DNA of 52,139 nucleotides from Oscillospiraceae bacterium. GTDB taxonomy: Bacteria > Bacillota > Clostridia > Oscillospirales > Oscillospiraceae. Shown here in pieces: positions 16,044-24,144 of the stretch. The position numbers and the translations under genes were made by a program. The stretch is taken from positions 1-52,139 of the forward strand of contig JAFODZ010000035.1 in NCBI GenBank assembly GCA_017380435.1, written 5' to 3'. Position 1 is the stretch's first letter. Each line of letters begins with the position of its first letter. Below the pieces are notes generated by a model. The model searched no databases and was not told the DNA's origin. It was given only the letters and a program-made list of their open reading frames with translations.

Positions 16044-17489
16044 TTACATATTCTGCATTCTGTAGAACTGCTCCATATATTTGCCCGCGGGGACATTCCA
16101 ACTGAAGTCCTGCTCCATGCCCCGTCTTTGCAAGGCGCGGAAGGCATCCCGGTTATAGCGGTACAGGTGCAGACCCCGTTTCAGCGATGCCAGGAAGTCG
16201 TCGGCATTGTAGCTCTGGAAGGTAAAGCCCAGACCGCCGTTGCCGTCGGCATCCGCACCGGGAACGGTATCCTGCAAGCCGCCGGTGGCGTGGACCACAG
16301 GCACGGTGCCATAGCGCATAGCATTCATCTGGCTCAAACCGCAAGGCTCGGATTTGGAGGGCATCAGGTACAAATCGCCGCCGGCATAGATCCGGGCAGC
16401 CAGACCCAGATTGAAGGTGATCTTGGCCGCCACACGGTCGGGGAATTCATAGGCAAGCTCCTTGAAATACTCCTCGAAATGGTACTCGCCTGTACCCAGG
16501 ATCAAAAGCTGGCAATCCTCCTCCCACAGCAGTCTGCGGGCGATGTAGCACAGAAGATCCAGTCCCTTGTGACCGGCAAGGCGGGTCACCATAACCATCA
16601 GCGGCACATCCGGATTCACCGGCAGTCCCACTTCCTCCTGCAGCGCAGCCTTACAGGCGGCCTTGCCCTCTACAAAGCTATCGGCATTATAGTGGGCAGG
16701 AAGGGCCGGGTCGGTTTCGGGATTGAAGGTGTTGGTATCAATGCCGTTGGTGATGCCGGTGAGCTTCCAGGCGTTGCCGGAAAGCACACTGTCCAGCCCG
16801 TGGGCATAGTAGGGATACATCAGCTCCCGGGCGTAGGTTTCGGAAACGGTGGTGACCAAGTCAGCGCACTCGATAGCGCCCTTCATCAGATTCACCGCGC
16901 CGTTCATATCCAGCCGGGGACGGTACTCCCAGGGCAGCGCCAGAACATTGTCAAAGAAGTCGCCGTTGGCCCAGCCCTGGTACTCCACATTATGGATGGT
17001 GAACATACACTTGGTATTGGGGAACAGCGGGCCGTAATAGGCCTTCAGGAAGGTGGGAACTGCGGCAGTTTGCCAGTCGTTGCACTGGATCACATCGGGG
17101 ATGAACCCCATGCACACCAGGGTATCCAGGCAGGCCTTGGAGAAGAAAGCAAACCGCTCGGCATCGTCGGGATTGCCGTAGATCGCGCCTTCCCGGGCGC
17201 CGAAATAGTACAGATTATCGATGAAATAGACCTGCACGCCGTCGGTGCGGTTTTTCAGCCGCATAATGCCGGCATACTGCTGCCGCCAGCCAAGGGCCAC
17301 ATAAAATTGGGCCACCTGCTCCACCTCGTAGGCAGGATTGTCTTTGATTTTCTTATAGTAGGGCAAAATCAGCGTAACCTCGTTGCCCTCGATGCGGGCA
17401 AGGGCAGCAGGCAGAGCCTCCATCACATCGCCCAGGCCTCCGGATTTCACATAGGGTGCGCCCTCGGAGGCCAAAATGGCTATTTTCAT
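16044..17489 (-). CDS. glgA: Glycogen synthase (ADP-glucose)
   Basis: GT5 glycosyltransferase extending alpha-1,4-glucan from ADP-glucose. The 481-residue protein has the N-terminal KSGGLGDV motif (residues 15-22) that binds ADP-glucose. The C-terminal GT-B half carries MVTRLAGHKGLDLL and the PSKSEPCGLSQMNAMRYG nucleotide-sugar motif. The start overlaps the glgD stop by four bases. The gene order is glgC-glgD-glgA. Branching enzyme and phosphorylase are not in the window. Confidence 0.95.
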   Translation of the reverse strand: MKIAILASEGAPYVKSGGLGDVMEALPAALARIEGNEVTLILPYYKKIKDNPAYEVEQVAQFYVALGWRQQYAGIMRLKNRTDGVQVYFIDNLYYFGAREGAIYGNPDDAERFAFFSKACLDTLVCMGFIPDVIQCNDWQTAAVPTFLKAYYGPLFPNTKCMFTIHNVEYQGWANGDFFDNVLALPWEYRPRLDMNGAVNLMKGAIECADLVTTVSETYARELMYPYYAHGLDSVLSGNAWKLTGITNGIDTNTFNPETDPALPAHYNADSFVEGKAACKAALQEEVGLPVNPDVPLMVMVTRLAGHKGLDLLCYIARRLLWEEDCQLLILGTGEYHFEEYFKELAYEFPDRVAAKITFNLGLAARIYAGGDLYLMPSKSEPCGLSQMNAMRYGTVPVVHATGGLQDTVPGADADGNGGLGFTFQSYNADDFLASLKRGLHLYRYNRDAFRALQRRGMEQDFSWNVPAGKYMEQFYRMQNM

Positions 17490-18598
17490 ACCCGTTCACC
17501 TCGTTTGATGATAATGGGGTTCGTCACCGTTCCGATCAACTGGGTGCCGGGACTAACCACAACATCCTTATCCAGGATGACATTCTTCAGCATTGCGCCT
17601 TCGCCGACCACGGTGTCGTTCATAATGACACAGTTTTCCACCTTTGCGCCGGGACGGATGGTGACCTGCCGGAACAGCACGGAGTTATAGGCCTGGCCCT
17701 CCAGCATACAGCCGTCAGCTACGGTGCAGCCGTCGATGCTGCAATTTGCGCCGTAGTAGCTGGGAACGCGGTCGCGAACCTTGGTATAAACCGGGTGGTT
17801 AGACCCGAACAGATCCCGGCGGATATAGCTGTCTGCCAGGGACAGGGAATTGTGGAAGTACTCGCCCACGGATTCATTGAACATTGCCACACCGCCGAAG
17901 GTATAGACATTGATGGTTATGGCCTTTTTCTGCCACAGGCCCAGAACCAGATCCCGGTCCATATGGTACAGATTGTGGGCAATATGCTCATTCACCTGCC
18001 GGATCAGCCATTTCTTGGACAGCACGAAAATGTCCATACTGGCAAGGTAGTCGGAAGGTGCTTGGTAGTCAACGGCGATATCCTGGATTTCGCCCTTATC
18101 GTCCAGCTTCACGGCCAGGTCCAACTGCTTGACGCCGTCGGCAATGCCGGCCTTGGTGACGATGGTGATATCCCGGCCGCTTTCCACATGACTGGCCAGC
18201 ACACTCTGCAGATCCACATTGGACAAAATTGCCGAGTCAATCATCACAACCAGCTCGTCCTCCGGGCCGGTTTTCAGGAACTCCATCGCCGAATAGATAG
18301 ATTCCAGCTTGCCCCGATATGTATCGGTGCTGGAGCTCGCGTAGGGCGTCAAATATTCCAGGCCGCCCTCTTCCAGCTCCAGGCCCCATTCTTCGCCGGA
18401 GCCAACATGGCGGATCAAAGACTGATAATGGTGGCGGGTGACGATACCCACATGGCGCACACCGGCGCCTGCCAGATTGGAAAGGGCAAAATCCACCTGA
18501 CGGTAGCGGCCGCCAAAGGGCAGGCTGGCCATGGTCCGGTTGGCGGTCAGAGCGCCTAAGGTGGCATCATTTGCGAAAATAATTCCCATTACATTCAT
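17486..18598 (-). CDS. glgD: Glucose-1-phosphate adenylyltransferase regulatory subunit GlgD
   Basis: GlgD-type subunit, 370 residues. It has the nucleotidyltransferase plus left-handed beta-helix layout of GlgC. However, the pyrophosphorylase signature GGxGxRL is replaced by ANDATLGALTANRTMAS, so it is not expected to be catalytic by itself. It is followed by LPFGGRYRQVDFALSN. In Firmicutes, GlgD forms a heterotetramer with GlgC and changes its activity and allostery. It begins 13 bases after the glgC stop. Confidence 0.93.
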   Translation of the reverse strand: MNVMGIIFANDATLGALTANRTMASLPFGGRYRQVDFALSNLAGAGVRHVGIVTRHHYQSLIRHVGSGEEWGLELEEGGLEYLTPYASSSTDTYRGKLESIYSAMEFLKTGPEDELVVMIDSAILSNVDLQSVLASHVESGRDITIVTKAGIADGVKQLDLAVKLDDKGEIQDIAVDYQAPSDYLASMDIFVLSKKWLIRQVNEHIAHNLYHMDRDLVLGLWQKKAITINVYTFGGVAMFNESVGEYFHNSLSLADSYIRRDLFGSNHPVYTKVRDRVPSYYGANCSIDGCTVADGCMLEGQAYNSVLFRQVTIRPGAKVENCVIMNDTVVGEGAMLKNVILDKDVVVSPGTQLIGTVTNPIIIKRGERV

Positions 18599-18611
18599 AG
18601 TTGCACCCTCC

Positions 18612-19802
18612 TTACAGCATTTCGCCGGGCAAAAGCACGGTATTTTCTGCCAAAACAGCGCCCTTGGCGGTTACACTGATCTGCTTCTTATCCTCCGGGC
18701 CGAATGCGCCGCCTACCACCGCGTTGCGGCAGATACGGCTGTCCTCGCCCAAAATGGCGTGGCGGACAATGGCGCCGGGCTCGATGGTCACACCGGGCAT
18801 AACCACGCTGTCCTCCACAACTGCGCCCTCGCCTACGGTGCAGCCCAGGGAGATGATACTATGGCGCACTGTGCCGTAGATCTCACAGCCTTCTGCCACA
18901 AAGCTGCCGCTGATGCTCGATGCCGGGTCGATATAAGAAGAGGGATGGGCATTATTCCGGGCGCAGATCTTGCTGCGCTCGTCGCCCCGGATGTTAAACT
19001 CCGGATTCTCGCCCAGAAGCTCCATATTGGCCTCCCACAGAGAATCAATGGTTCCCACATCCTTCCAGTAGCCGCTGAAGTTGTAGGCCATCAGCTTATG
19101 GCCTGCCCCCAGCAGATTGGGAATGATGTTCTTGCCGAAGTCGTTGGCGGAATTGGGGTCTTCCTCGTCCGCAATCAGGAACTGGCGCAGAATATCCCAG
19201 TTAAATACATAAATGCCCATGGAAGCATTGGTGGATTTGGGTTTTTTCGGCTTTTCCTCAAATTCATAGATAGAGTTGTCGGGATTGGTATTGAGGATGC
19301 CGAAACGGGAGGCTTCCTTCAGCGGCACATCACGCACGGCGATGGTGCAGGCAGCGCAATGCTGCTCATGGTAGTTGACCATGGCGGCGTAGTCCATCTT
19401 ATAAATATGGTCGCCGGAGAGCACAACAACATAGTCCGGCTGGAAGCGGTCGATAAAGTCTATGTTCTGATAAATGGCGTTGGCTGTGCCCTTATACCAG
19501 CCGCTTTTCTTGTCGTGCCGCTCATAGGGAGGCAGGACCTGGGCGCAGCTATGGGTCTTGTTCAAACCCCAGGGTTGGCCGTTTCCGATGTACTCATTGA
19601 GTTCCAGCGGCTGATACTGGGTGAGGATGCCCACCGTATCGATACCGGAGTTGACGCAGTTGCTCAGAGGGAAGTCGATGATGCGGTACTTTCCGCCGAA
19701 GGGTACGGCAGGCTTGGCGGTCTTCTCCGTCAGAACCTTCAGACGGCTACCTTGTCCGCCGGCCAGAAGCATGGCAATAACGCGTTTTTTCTGGAAGTAC
19801 AT
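18612..19802 (-). CDS. glgC: Glucose-1-phosphate adenylyltransferase catalytic subunit
   Basis: Makes ADP-glucose from ATP and glucose-1-phosphate, the committed step of bacterial glycogen synthesis. The 396-residue protein has the intact LAGGQGSRL signature (13-21), [19 protein letters not shown], and hexapeptide repeats in the last third. It is the first gene of the glg operon. The A+T-rich 130 bases upstream probably hold the promoter, but I could not pick one convincing pair of hexamers. Confidence 0.95.
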   Translation of the reverse strand: MYFQKKRVIAMLLAGGQGSRLKVLTEKTAKPAVPFGGKYRIIDFPLSNCVNSGIDTVGILTQYQPLELNEYIGNGQPWGLNKTHSCAQVLPPYERHDKKSGWYKGTANAIYQNIDFIDRFQPDYVVVLSGDHIYKMDYAAMVNYHEQHCAACTIAVRDVPLKEASRFGILNTNPDNSIYEFEEKPKKPKSTNASMGIYVFNWDILRQFLIADEEDPNSANDFGKNIIPNLLGAGHKLMAYNFSGYWKDVGTIDSLWEANMELLGENPEFNIRGDERSKICARNNAHPSSYIDPASSISGSFVAEGCEIYGTVRHSIISLGCTVGEGAVVEDSVVMPGVTIEPGAIVRHAILGEDSRICRNAVVGGAFGPEDKKQISVTAKGAVLAENTVLLPGEML

Positions 19803-19940
19803 GATTAACTCTCCTTATTAAAAATGTGTTGCACATTGGATATACAAGCAGAACATAACAATCCATAGATAACATATCATACTTTTTTTATTATTGAAAG
19901 GAAAATTTTAATTTTTTTCCCATTTTTCTTTTTATATACA

Positions 19941-19991
19941 CTTCCCCAGTCTTTTGCTTTGCAAAAGCCAGCCCCCTCAAAACGAGGGGGC
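19941..19991. repeat. Family E half element
   Basis: CTTCCCCAGTC, then CTTTTGCTTTGCAAAAG as an inner hairpin, then GCCCCCTCAAAACGAGGGGGC. This is the same build as the right half of the longer family E copies. Confidence 0.7.
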
Positions 19992-20052
19992 CGAGATTTC
20001 GCACTATATTTCTGCTAAGCTATTTCGATAATGCGTAGCTTCTTCGAGGAAA

Positions 20053-20078
20053 GGACCGTCGGGGACGCCGGTCCCTAC
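20053..20078. repeat. Family D palindrome GGACCGTCGGGGACGCCGG type
   Basis: One of three near-identical copies (others at 42477-42502 and 42669-42694). Inner stem GACCG/CGGTC around a GGGGACG loop, ending in CCCTAC. Confidence 0.75.
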
Positions 20079-20079
20079 A

Positions 20080-20790
20080 TCATAAATAATTGTCAATTGT
20101 TAATTGTTCTATCTCTTCCGGTGTTAACTGCCGGGTTTGTCCCAGCGGAAGATCCCCCAGGGTCAGACTGCCTTCCTGCTGGCGGTGGAGCTTCTGCACA
20201 TGCATCCCCCGGGCCGCCATCATCCGCCGCACTTGATGGTACTTACCTTCGCACACCGTAATGCGGCTTTGTCCCGGGCCTAATGGCTCCAAAACTGCGC
20301 TGAGGCATTTTGTGCCGTCCCGCAGTTCCATTCCCTCCCGGAAAGCCAGCACATCTGCCTCGGAAGCCTGGCCTTCGTGGCTGGCAACATAGATTTTCTG
20401 CACCCGGTTTTTCGGACTGATGAGCTTATGCAGCAGCTCGCCGTCGTTGGTAAACAGCAGCAGGCCTGTGGTCATTTTATCCAGCCGTCCCACCGGCTTT
20501 AAATCCAAATGGCGGTACTGCTCCGGCAGCAGCTCCATCACGGTTTTTTCCTGCTTATCCTCGGTGGCGGTCACATAGCCTTCCGGCTTATGGAGCATCA
20601 CCACCACCGTCCCCGCTGTCCCCAGACTCTGTCCGTCCAGACAGATCCGGCTGCTGCCGGGGTCGATCTTCCGGCTGCCGTCCTTTTCCGGCCTGTCATC
20701 TACGCGCACCCGGCCTGCCTTCAAAATGGCTTTGACCTGGCTGCGTGTGCCGACGCCGCAATCGCACAAAAATTTGTCCAATCTTTCCAT
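20080..20790 (-). CDS. rsuA: RsuA-family 16S rRNA pseudouridine synthase
   Basis: A 236-residue RsuA/RluB/E/F-type pseudouridine synthase: an N-terminal S4-like RNA-binding segment (MERLDKFLCDCGVGTRSQVK), then the catalytic GRLDKMTTGLLLF with D104 as nucleophile and a KYHQVRRM motif. The target is probably a single uridine of 16S rRNA. The last codons (EQLTIDNYL and TGA) are encoded by an AACAATTAACAATTGACAAT repeat, so the C-terminal tail appears repeat-derived. It is divergent from the DUF4830 gene. Confidence 0.9.
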   Translation of the reverse strand: MERLDKFLCDCGVGTRSQVKAILKAGRVRVDDRPEKDGSRKIDPGSSRICLDGQSLGTAGTVVVMLHKPEGYVTATEDKQEKTVMELLPEQYRHLDLKPVGRLDKMTTGLLLFTNDGELLHKLISPKNRVQKIYVASHEGQASEADVLAFREGMELRDGTKCLSAVLEPLGPGQSRITVCEGKYHQVRRMMAARGMHVQKLHRQQEGSLTLGDLPLGQTRQLTPEEIEQLTIDNYL

Positions 20791-20864
20791 AGTTGCTCCG
20801 TTCTATCCCGCCGGGCAAGGCCATAGTCTGTAATGTCAAATCTTACCGGGAGGGATGTTTTGTG

Positions 20865-21341
20865 ATGTTTATGACCGCAAAAGTGGATCTGAAGAAAATA
20901 CTGATGATTATAGGGGCAATGGCAGCGGTGGTAATTGCGCTGATTTTGCTGCTGGGCAATTCTTCCGACGCTGCCGACACTGCTGCGCCTGCCGTTTCCG
21001 GCAACGACGCAAGGGTGGAATTCCTCAAAGGCTTCGGCTGGGAGGTGGCCGCTTCCCCCACAGAATCCGGGCAGGTAAAGATCCCCGAGCAGCCGTCGGA
21101 TGTCTTCGACCGCTACAACCAGCTCCAAAAAAGCCAAGGCTACGATCTGACCCAGTACGCCGGCAAAACTGCCATGCGTTATGTGTATAAGGTCACCAAC
21201 TACCCCGGCGCCACCGACCCGGTATATGCCACCGTGCTGGTATATAAAAACCAGATCATCGGCGGCGATATTACCGATACCTCTGCCACCGGCGTGGTGC
21301 AAGGCTTTCAAAGCAAAGAACAATTAAAAGTTGAAAGTTGA
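20865..21341 (+). CDS. DUF4830 domain-containing membrane-anchored protein
   Basis: A 158-residue protein with a cytoplasmic tip, one hydrophobic helix (ILMIIGAMAAVVIALILLLG) and an extracytoplasmic DUF4830 domain. The domain carries the family-typical FLKGFGWEV, IPEQPSDVFDRYNQLQKSQG and YKVTNYPG segments. Function is unknown. The ATG at 20865 follows GGGAGGG by ten bases, so 24 upstream codons were dropped. The last residues and TGA lie in a tandem AGTTGAA repeat. Confidence 0.82.
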   Translation: MFMTAKVDLKKILMIIGAMAAVVIALILLLGNSSDAADTAAPAVSGNDARVEFLKGFGWEVAASPTESGQVKIPEQPSDVFDRYNQLQKSQGYDLTQYAGKTAMRYVYKVTNYPGATDPVYATVLVYKNQIIGGDITDTSATGVVQGFQSKEQLKVES

Positions 21342-21353
21342 AAGTTGAAAGTT
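21326..21353 (+). repeat. Tandem seven-base AGTTGAA repeat at a stop codon
   Basis: Three successive GTTGAAA units followed by GTTACC. The unit supplies the TGA stop of the DUF4830 gene. The preceding GAACAATTAA also occurs at the 3' end of the divergent rsuA gene. Confidence 0.7.
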
Positions 21354-21360
21354 ACCCTTG

Positions 21361-21456
21361 TGTCATTCTGAGCGGAGCGCAGCGGAGTCGAAGAATCTTC
21401 GCACCTTCGATAGACCGGTAGATCCTTCGATTCGCTTCGCTCACTCAGGATGACAC
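21361..21456. repeat. Family B palindromic element (TGTCATTCTGAGCG type)
   Basis: Outer ends TGTCATTCTGAGCG and CAGGATGACA pair imperfectly; inner GTCGAAGAATCTTCG and AGATCCTTCGA words are shared with copies at 22459, 41027 and 42541. Confidence 0.85.
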
Positions 21457-21476
21457 ATATCGGAGGTCTTACTGTT

Positions 21477-22124
21477 TTAAATGATGCCGCGCAGGGATAA
21501 TATCACCAGAATGCAGGTGATCACCACCGCCAAAGCCAGCAGCGGAATAAAGAGCCGGGAGCGCTTGCCGCCACCGCCGGAGGGCGGGAGCAATTTGGCT
21601 TTGCGCAGTCCCCGGGACACCGGCTTATAAATCAGCAGCGTCAGCGCGCTGTTCAGGCCTGCTTTGAGCACATTGAAGGGCAAAAATACCGGCAGCAGCA
21701 TCTGCACAACGGCACTGCGGGGTACGCCCATATACAGCGGCGTGAGCAGCCAGTTCCAAAGCAGCATAACCACGATCATCGCCCCGGATCCGGCCAAAAG
21801 TCCCACCAGTGCGCCGGTCTGGGAGCGGTGTTTTTTATATACCGCCGCGGCGATGCAGGCAAAGCTGCAGGTGGAGATCACATTCATCACACAGCCGATC
21901 AGCTCTGTATCGCTGACCGTCACCATCTCCAAAAGGCTGACCACCAGGCTGATGGCTGCGCCCGCCAGCGGCCCGCACAGGAATCCGGCGATGGTAATGA
22001 TCACATCCTTCGGCTCATATTTCAAAAAGGCCACCACCGGGATGTGAACCAGCACCATCACAATATAGCTCAGCGCAGCCAGCATTCCCAGCAGCGCCAT
22101 GCGCTTGATTTTTTCACGCTTCAT
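21477..22124 (-). CDS. ribU: Riboflavin ECF transporter S component RibU
   Basis: Substrate-binding membrane subunit of an energy-coupling-factor transporter. The 215-residue protein has about six hydrophobic segments. It shows the S-component features LGMLAALSYIVMVL and KYEPKDVIITIAGFLCGPLAGA, the latter close to RibU proteins. The FMN riboswitch with a terminator in its leader fixes riboflavin as the likely ligand. A Gly-rich linker (PPSGGGGKRSR) and an added C-terminal hydrophobic helix extend it beyond a minimal RibU. The shared EcfA/EcfT energizing module is elsewhere in the genome. Confidence 0.9.
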   Translation of the reverse strand: MKREKIKRMALLGMLAALSYIVMVLVHIPVVAFLKYEPKDVIITIAGFLCGPLAGAAISLVVSLLEMVTVSDTELIGCVMNVISTCSFACIAAAVYKKHRSQTGALVGLLAGSGAMIVVMLLWNWLLTPLYMGVPRSAVVQMLLPVFLPFNVLKAGLNSALTLLIYKPVSRGLRKAKLLPPSGGGGKRSRLFIPLLALAVVITCILVILSLRGII

Positions 22125-22138
22125 AGACTCACCTCAAG

Positions 22139-22172
22139 AAAAAACGCCCAGGGTACAGAACACCCAGGGCGC
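22139..22172 (-). terminator. Riboswitch-controlled terminator ahead of ribU
   Basis: On the minus strand CGCCCTGGGT and ACCCTGGGCG pair with one central mismatch, followed by six T. It sits between the FMN aptamer and the ribU ribosome site, as expected for transcriptional control. Confidence 0.85.
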
Positions 22173-22186
22173 AGTTGTTTCGTAAT

Positions 22187-22306
22187 TTCTTCTTTCATCC
22201 AGACTGTACTGTCGGTATCGGAATTGCACCGATTCAGCGAAAAAACGCTCGCGGACTTTACCGCCGGTCGGGAATTGCATGGAATGCGCACCCTGCCCTG
22301 AAGATA
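22187..22306 (-). ncRNA. FMN riboswitch (RFN element)
   Basis: Read on the minus strand the conserved RFN blocks appear in order: ATCTTCAGGGCAGGGTG, CAATTCCCGACCGGCGGTAA, AGTCCGCGAGCG, GAATCGGTGCAATTCCGA, ACCGACAGTACAGTCTGGAT and GAAAGAAG. The outer pair ATCTTC/GAAAGA closes the six-helix junction. When FMN binds, the downstream terminator should form and reduce ribU transcription. Confidence 0.96.
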
Positions 22307-22319
22307 TTTTATTATCTAC

Positions 22320-22348
22320 ATACTATCATCCCCAATGCCGGTTGTCAA
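22320..22348 (-). promoter_or_regulatory. Promoter of the FMN riboswitch-ribU transcript
   Basis: Minus strand TTGACA (22348-22343), 17-base spacer, TAGTAT (22325-22320). The expected start lies just ahead of the aptamer. Confidence 0.7.
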
Positions 22349-22387
22349 CCGAAACGGGTCGAGACAGCGCTTTCAGGATGGGGAGGA

Positions 22388-22424
22388 CGGATTGCCACGG
22401 GCGCAAGCGCCCTCGCAATGACAC
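22388..22424. repeat. Family C small hairpin element, copy 1
   Basis: CGGATTGCCACG and CTCGCAATGACAC flank an inner hairpin GGGCGCAAGCGCCC. Other copies keep the flanks and change both arms of the inner stem. Confidence 0.85.
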
Positions 22425-22458
22425 GGGTTTGGGAGATTGTATGCAGTATCGTTTTTTG

Positions 22459-22554
22459 TGTCATTCTGAGCGACCAACGGGAGTCGAAGAATCTTCGCAG
22501 TATCGATAGGCCAGAAGATCCTTCGACTTCGTTTCACTCCGCTCAGGATGACAC
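22459..22554. repeat. Family B palindromic element, copy 2
   Basis: TGTCATTCTGAGCG start, GTCGAAGAATCTTCG and AGATCCTTCGA inner words, CAGGATGACAC end. Its ACCAACGGG loop variant is shared with the copy at 42541. Confidence 0.85.
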
Positions 22555-22674
22555 GGGGATTGATAGCTGGGTGGTGAGATTGACGGGATTTTTACGGTAC
22601 GGGATGGCCTTCTTATCTTTTGGATGAATTATACAAAAAATACAGAAATTTTTTGTCATTTTGACAAAAAGCAC

Positions 22675-22703
22675 TTGCATATTGCGCAAAAGTAGTATAT
22701 ACT
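22675..22703 (+). promoter_or_regulatory. Promoter of the PucR-like regulator gene
   Basis: TTGCAT (22675-22680), 17-base spacer, TATACT (22698-22703); the start codon is 54 bases on, behind AAGGAGA. Confidence 0.65.
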
Positions 22704-22756
22704 GATTTTATCAATTCGTAAAATATGTTGTATTTCAACAAAGGAGATAGAGAAAA

Positions 22757-23845
22757 ATGGCTAACAATGTTTTTCAGAATGTTATCGTACAGCTTAAAGA
22801 CGCTACCGACCGTGCCTTCGGCGTGATCGACAACGACGGCTGCGTCGTTTCCAGCACCGATGTTTCTGTTCTGGGCGAGCGCTGGGCAGAAGCCGCCATC
22901 AAGCTGGCCGGCAGCAACAGTCAGACCGTTGTCTTCGGTCAGCGCACCTTCAAGGCCATCCTCAATTCCACCGGCTACTTCGAATACGCCGTATTCTGCA
23001 CCGGCGATGACGAGCAGGCCAAGGTCTACTGCAATCTGGCTTACATAGCCCTCAGCGATGCCAAAACATTCTATGAAGAAAAGCACGACCGCGGCTCCTT
23101 TGTGAAAAACATCATTATGGACAATATTCTCTCCGGCGATATCTACATCCGGGCCAAGGAGCTGCACTTCGTAGCCGATGCCCCCCGGGCCGTATTCCTC
23201 GTCCGGCAGGTAGGCCGCTCCGATGTGACTGCTGTGGATGTTCTGGCCTCTATGTTCCCCGACCGGAATCAGGACTATGTTCTGAGCGTCAACGAGAGCG
23301 ACATTGCCGTCATCAAGCAGCTGCCCGGCGAAGTCTCCGGCGAAGAGCTGGAAGCCATTGCCAAGGCCATGGAAGATAAGCTCAAAAACGAGCTGTATGT
23401 GAAGACCGTCATCGGTATCGGCACCGTGGCCGGTCACCTGCGGGAACTGTCCGACGCCTACAAGGAAGCCCAGACTGCCATTGATGTGGGCAAGGTTTTC
23501 GACACCGAGCGCAGCATCATCAACTACGAGAATCTGGGCATTGGCCGGCTGATCTATCAGCTGCCCACCACCCTGTGCGACATCTATCTGACGGAAGTTT
23601 TCAAGAAAAACTCCATCGATTCTTTGGATCAGGAGACCCTGTTCACCATCAACAAGTTCTTCGAGAACAATCTGAATGTTTCCGAAACTTCCCGGAAGCT
23701 GTTCGTCCACCGCAACACCCTGGTCTATCGTCTGGAGAAGATCAAGAAGCTCACCGGCCTGGATCTGCGTCAGTTTGACCACGCCATCGTATTTAAGGTT
23801 GCGCTGATGGTTCGCAAGTACCTGTCCTCCTGGGATGTACGGTAA
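22757..23845 (+). CDS. PucR/CdaR-type helix-turn-helix regulator
   Basis: A 362-residue transcription regulator. The C-terminal part (about 300-350) has FFENNLNVSETSRKLFVHRNT followed by LVYRLEKIKKLTG, the PucR-type helix-turn-helix. The central region (KTVIGIGTVAGHLRELSDAYKEAQTAI) matches the GGDEF-like domain of the CdaR group. The N-terminal 120 residues hold no recognised sensor motif. It is single, with its own promoter and terminator, and no adjacent catabolic genes name its regulon. Direct metabolite sensing is inferred from the family. Confidence 0.85.
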   Translation: MANNVFQNVIVQLKDATDRAFGVIDNDGCVVSSTDVSVLGERWAEAAIKLAGSNSQTVVFGQRTFKAILNSTGYFEYAVFCTGDDEQAKVYCNLAYIALSDAKTFYEEKHDRGSFVKNIIMDNILSGDIYIRAKELHFVADAPRAVFLVRQVGRSDVTAVDVLASMFPDRNQDYVLSVNESDIAVIKQLPGEVSGEELEAIAKAMEDKLKNELYVKTVIGIGTVAGHLRELSDAYKEAQTAIDVGKVFDTERSIINYENLGIGRLIYQLPTTLCDIYLTEVFKKNSIDSLDQETLFTINKFFENNLNVSETSRKLFVHRNTLVYRLEKIKKLTGLDLRQFDHAIVFKVALMVRKYLSSWDVR

Positions 23846-23861
23846 TTTCATAAAAAAGATG

Positions 23862-23893
23862 CAACCACCGGCTCTGTGCCGGTGGTTGTCATT
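23862..23893 (+). terminator. Hairpin after the PucR-like gene
   Basis: CAACCACCGGC and GCCGGTGGTTG form an 11-base stem with a TCTGT loop. The following TCATTTC is a weak U tract. Confidence 0.6.
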
Positions 23894-23915
23894 TCACGGG
23901 TATATCTCTTGTAAA

Positions 23916-24070
23916 GGCTCCCCTCAAAGGGGAGCTGTCTTTTTGCCGATGTTAGGCAAAAAGACTGAGGGGTTATCGGAGCAATCAAAGATTGCACATT
24001 TTTCATAGTTCCGTAAACCCCTCCGTCACGACTATCGCCGTGACACCTCCCCTGCAGGGGAGGCTTTTTT
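23916..24070. repeat. Family E long hairpin element, copy 2
   Basis: GGCTCCCCTCAAAGGGGAGC, inner CTTTTTGCC/GGCAAAAAG arms, TGAGGGG, then the right half CCCCTCCGTCACG with a GTCACG/CGTGAC hairpin and CTCCCCTGCAGGGGAGGC, ending in T6. Confidence 0.85.
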
Positions 24071-24097
24071 TACGCTCATCCAGGATGGCACGGGTTT

Positions 24098-24121
24098 GTA
24101 GGGACAGGGCACTGCCCCTAC
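24098..24121. repeat. Family D palindrome
   Basis: GTAGGGACAGGGCACTGCCCCTAC: a short hairpin with the family D ends GTAGGG and CCCTAC. Confidence 0.6.
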
Positions 24122-24144
24122 AAAAAAGTATCGTACATTGGGTG

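Noticed and set aside
19803-19940. A specific glgC promoter
   Set aside because: The region is A+T-rich with several partial -10 boxes, but no pair with acceptable spacing stood out.
21361-22554. Family B elements as insertion sequences
   Set aside because: About 100 bases, no transposase, no clear target duplications; treated as palindromic repeats.
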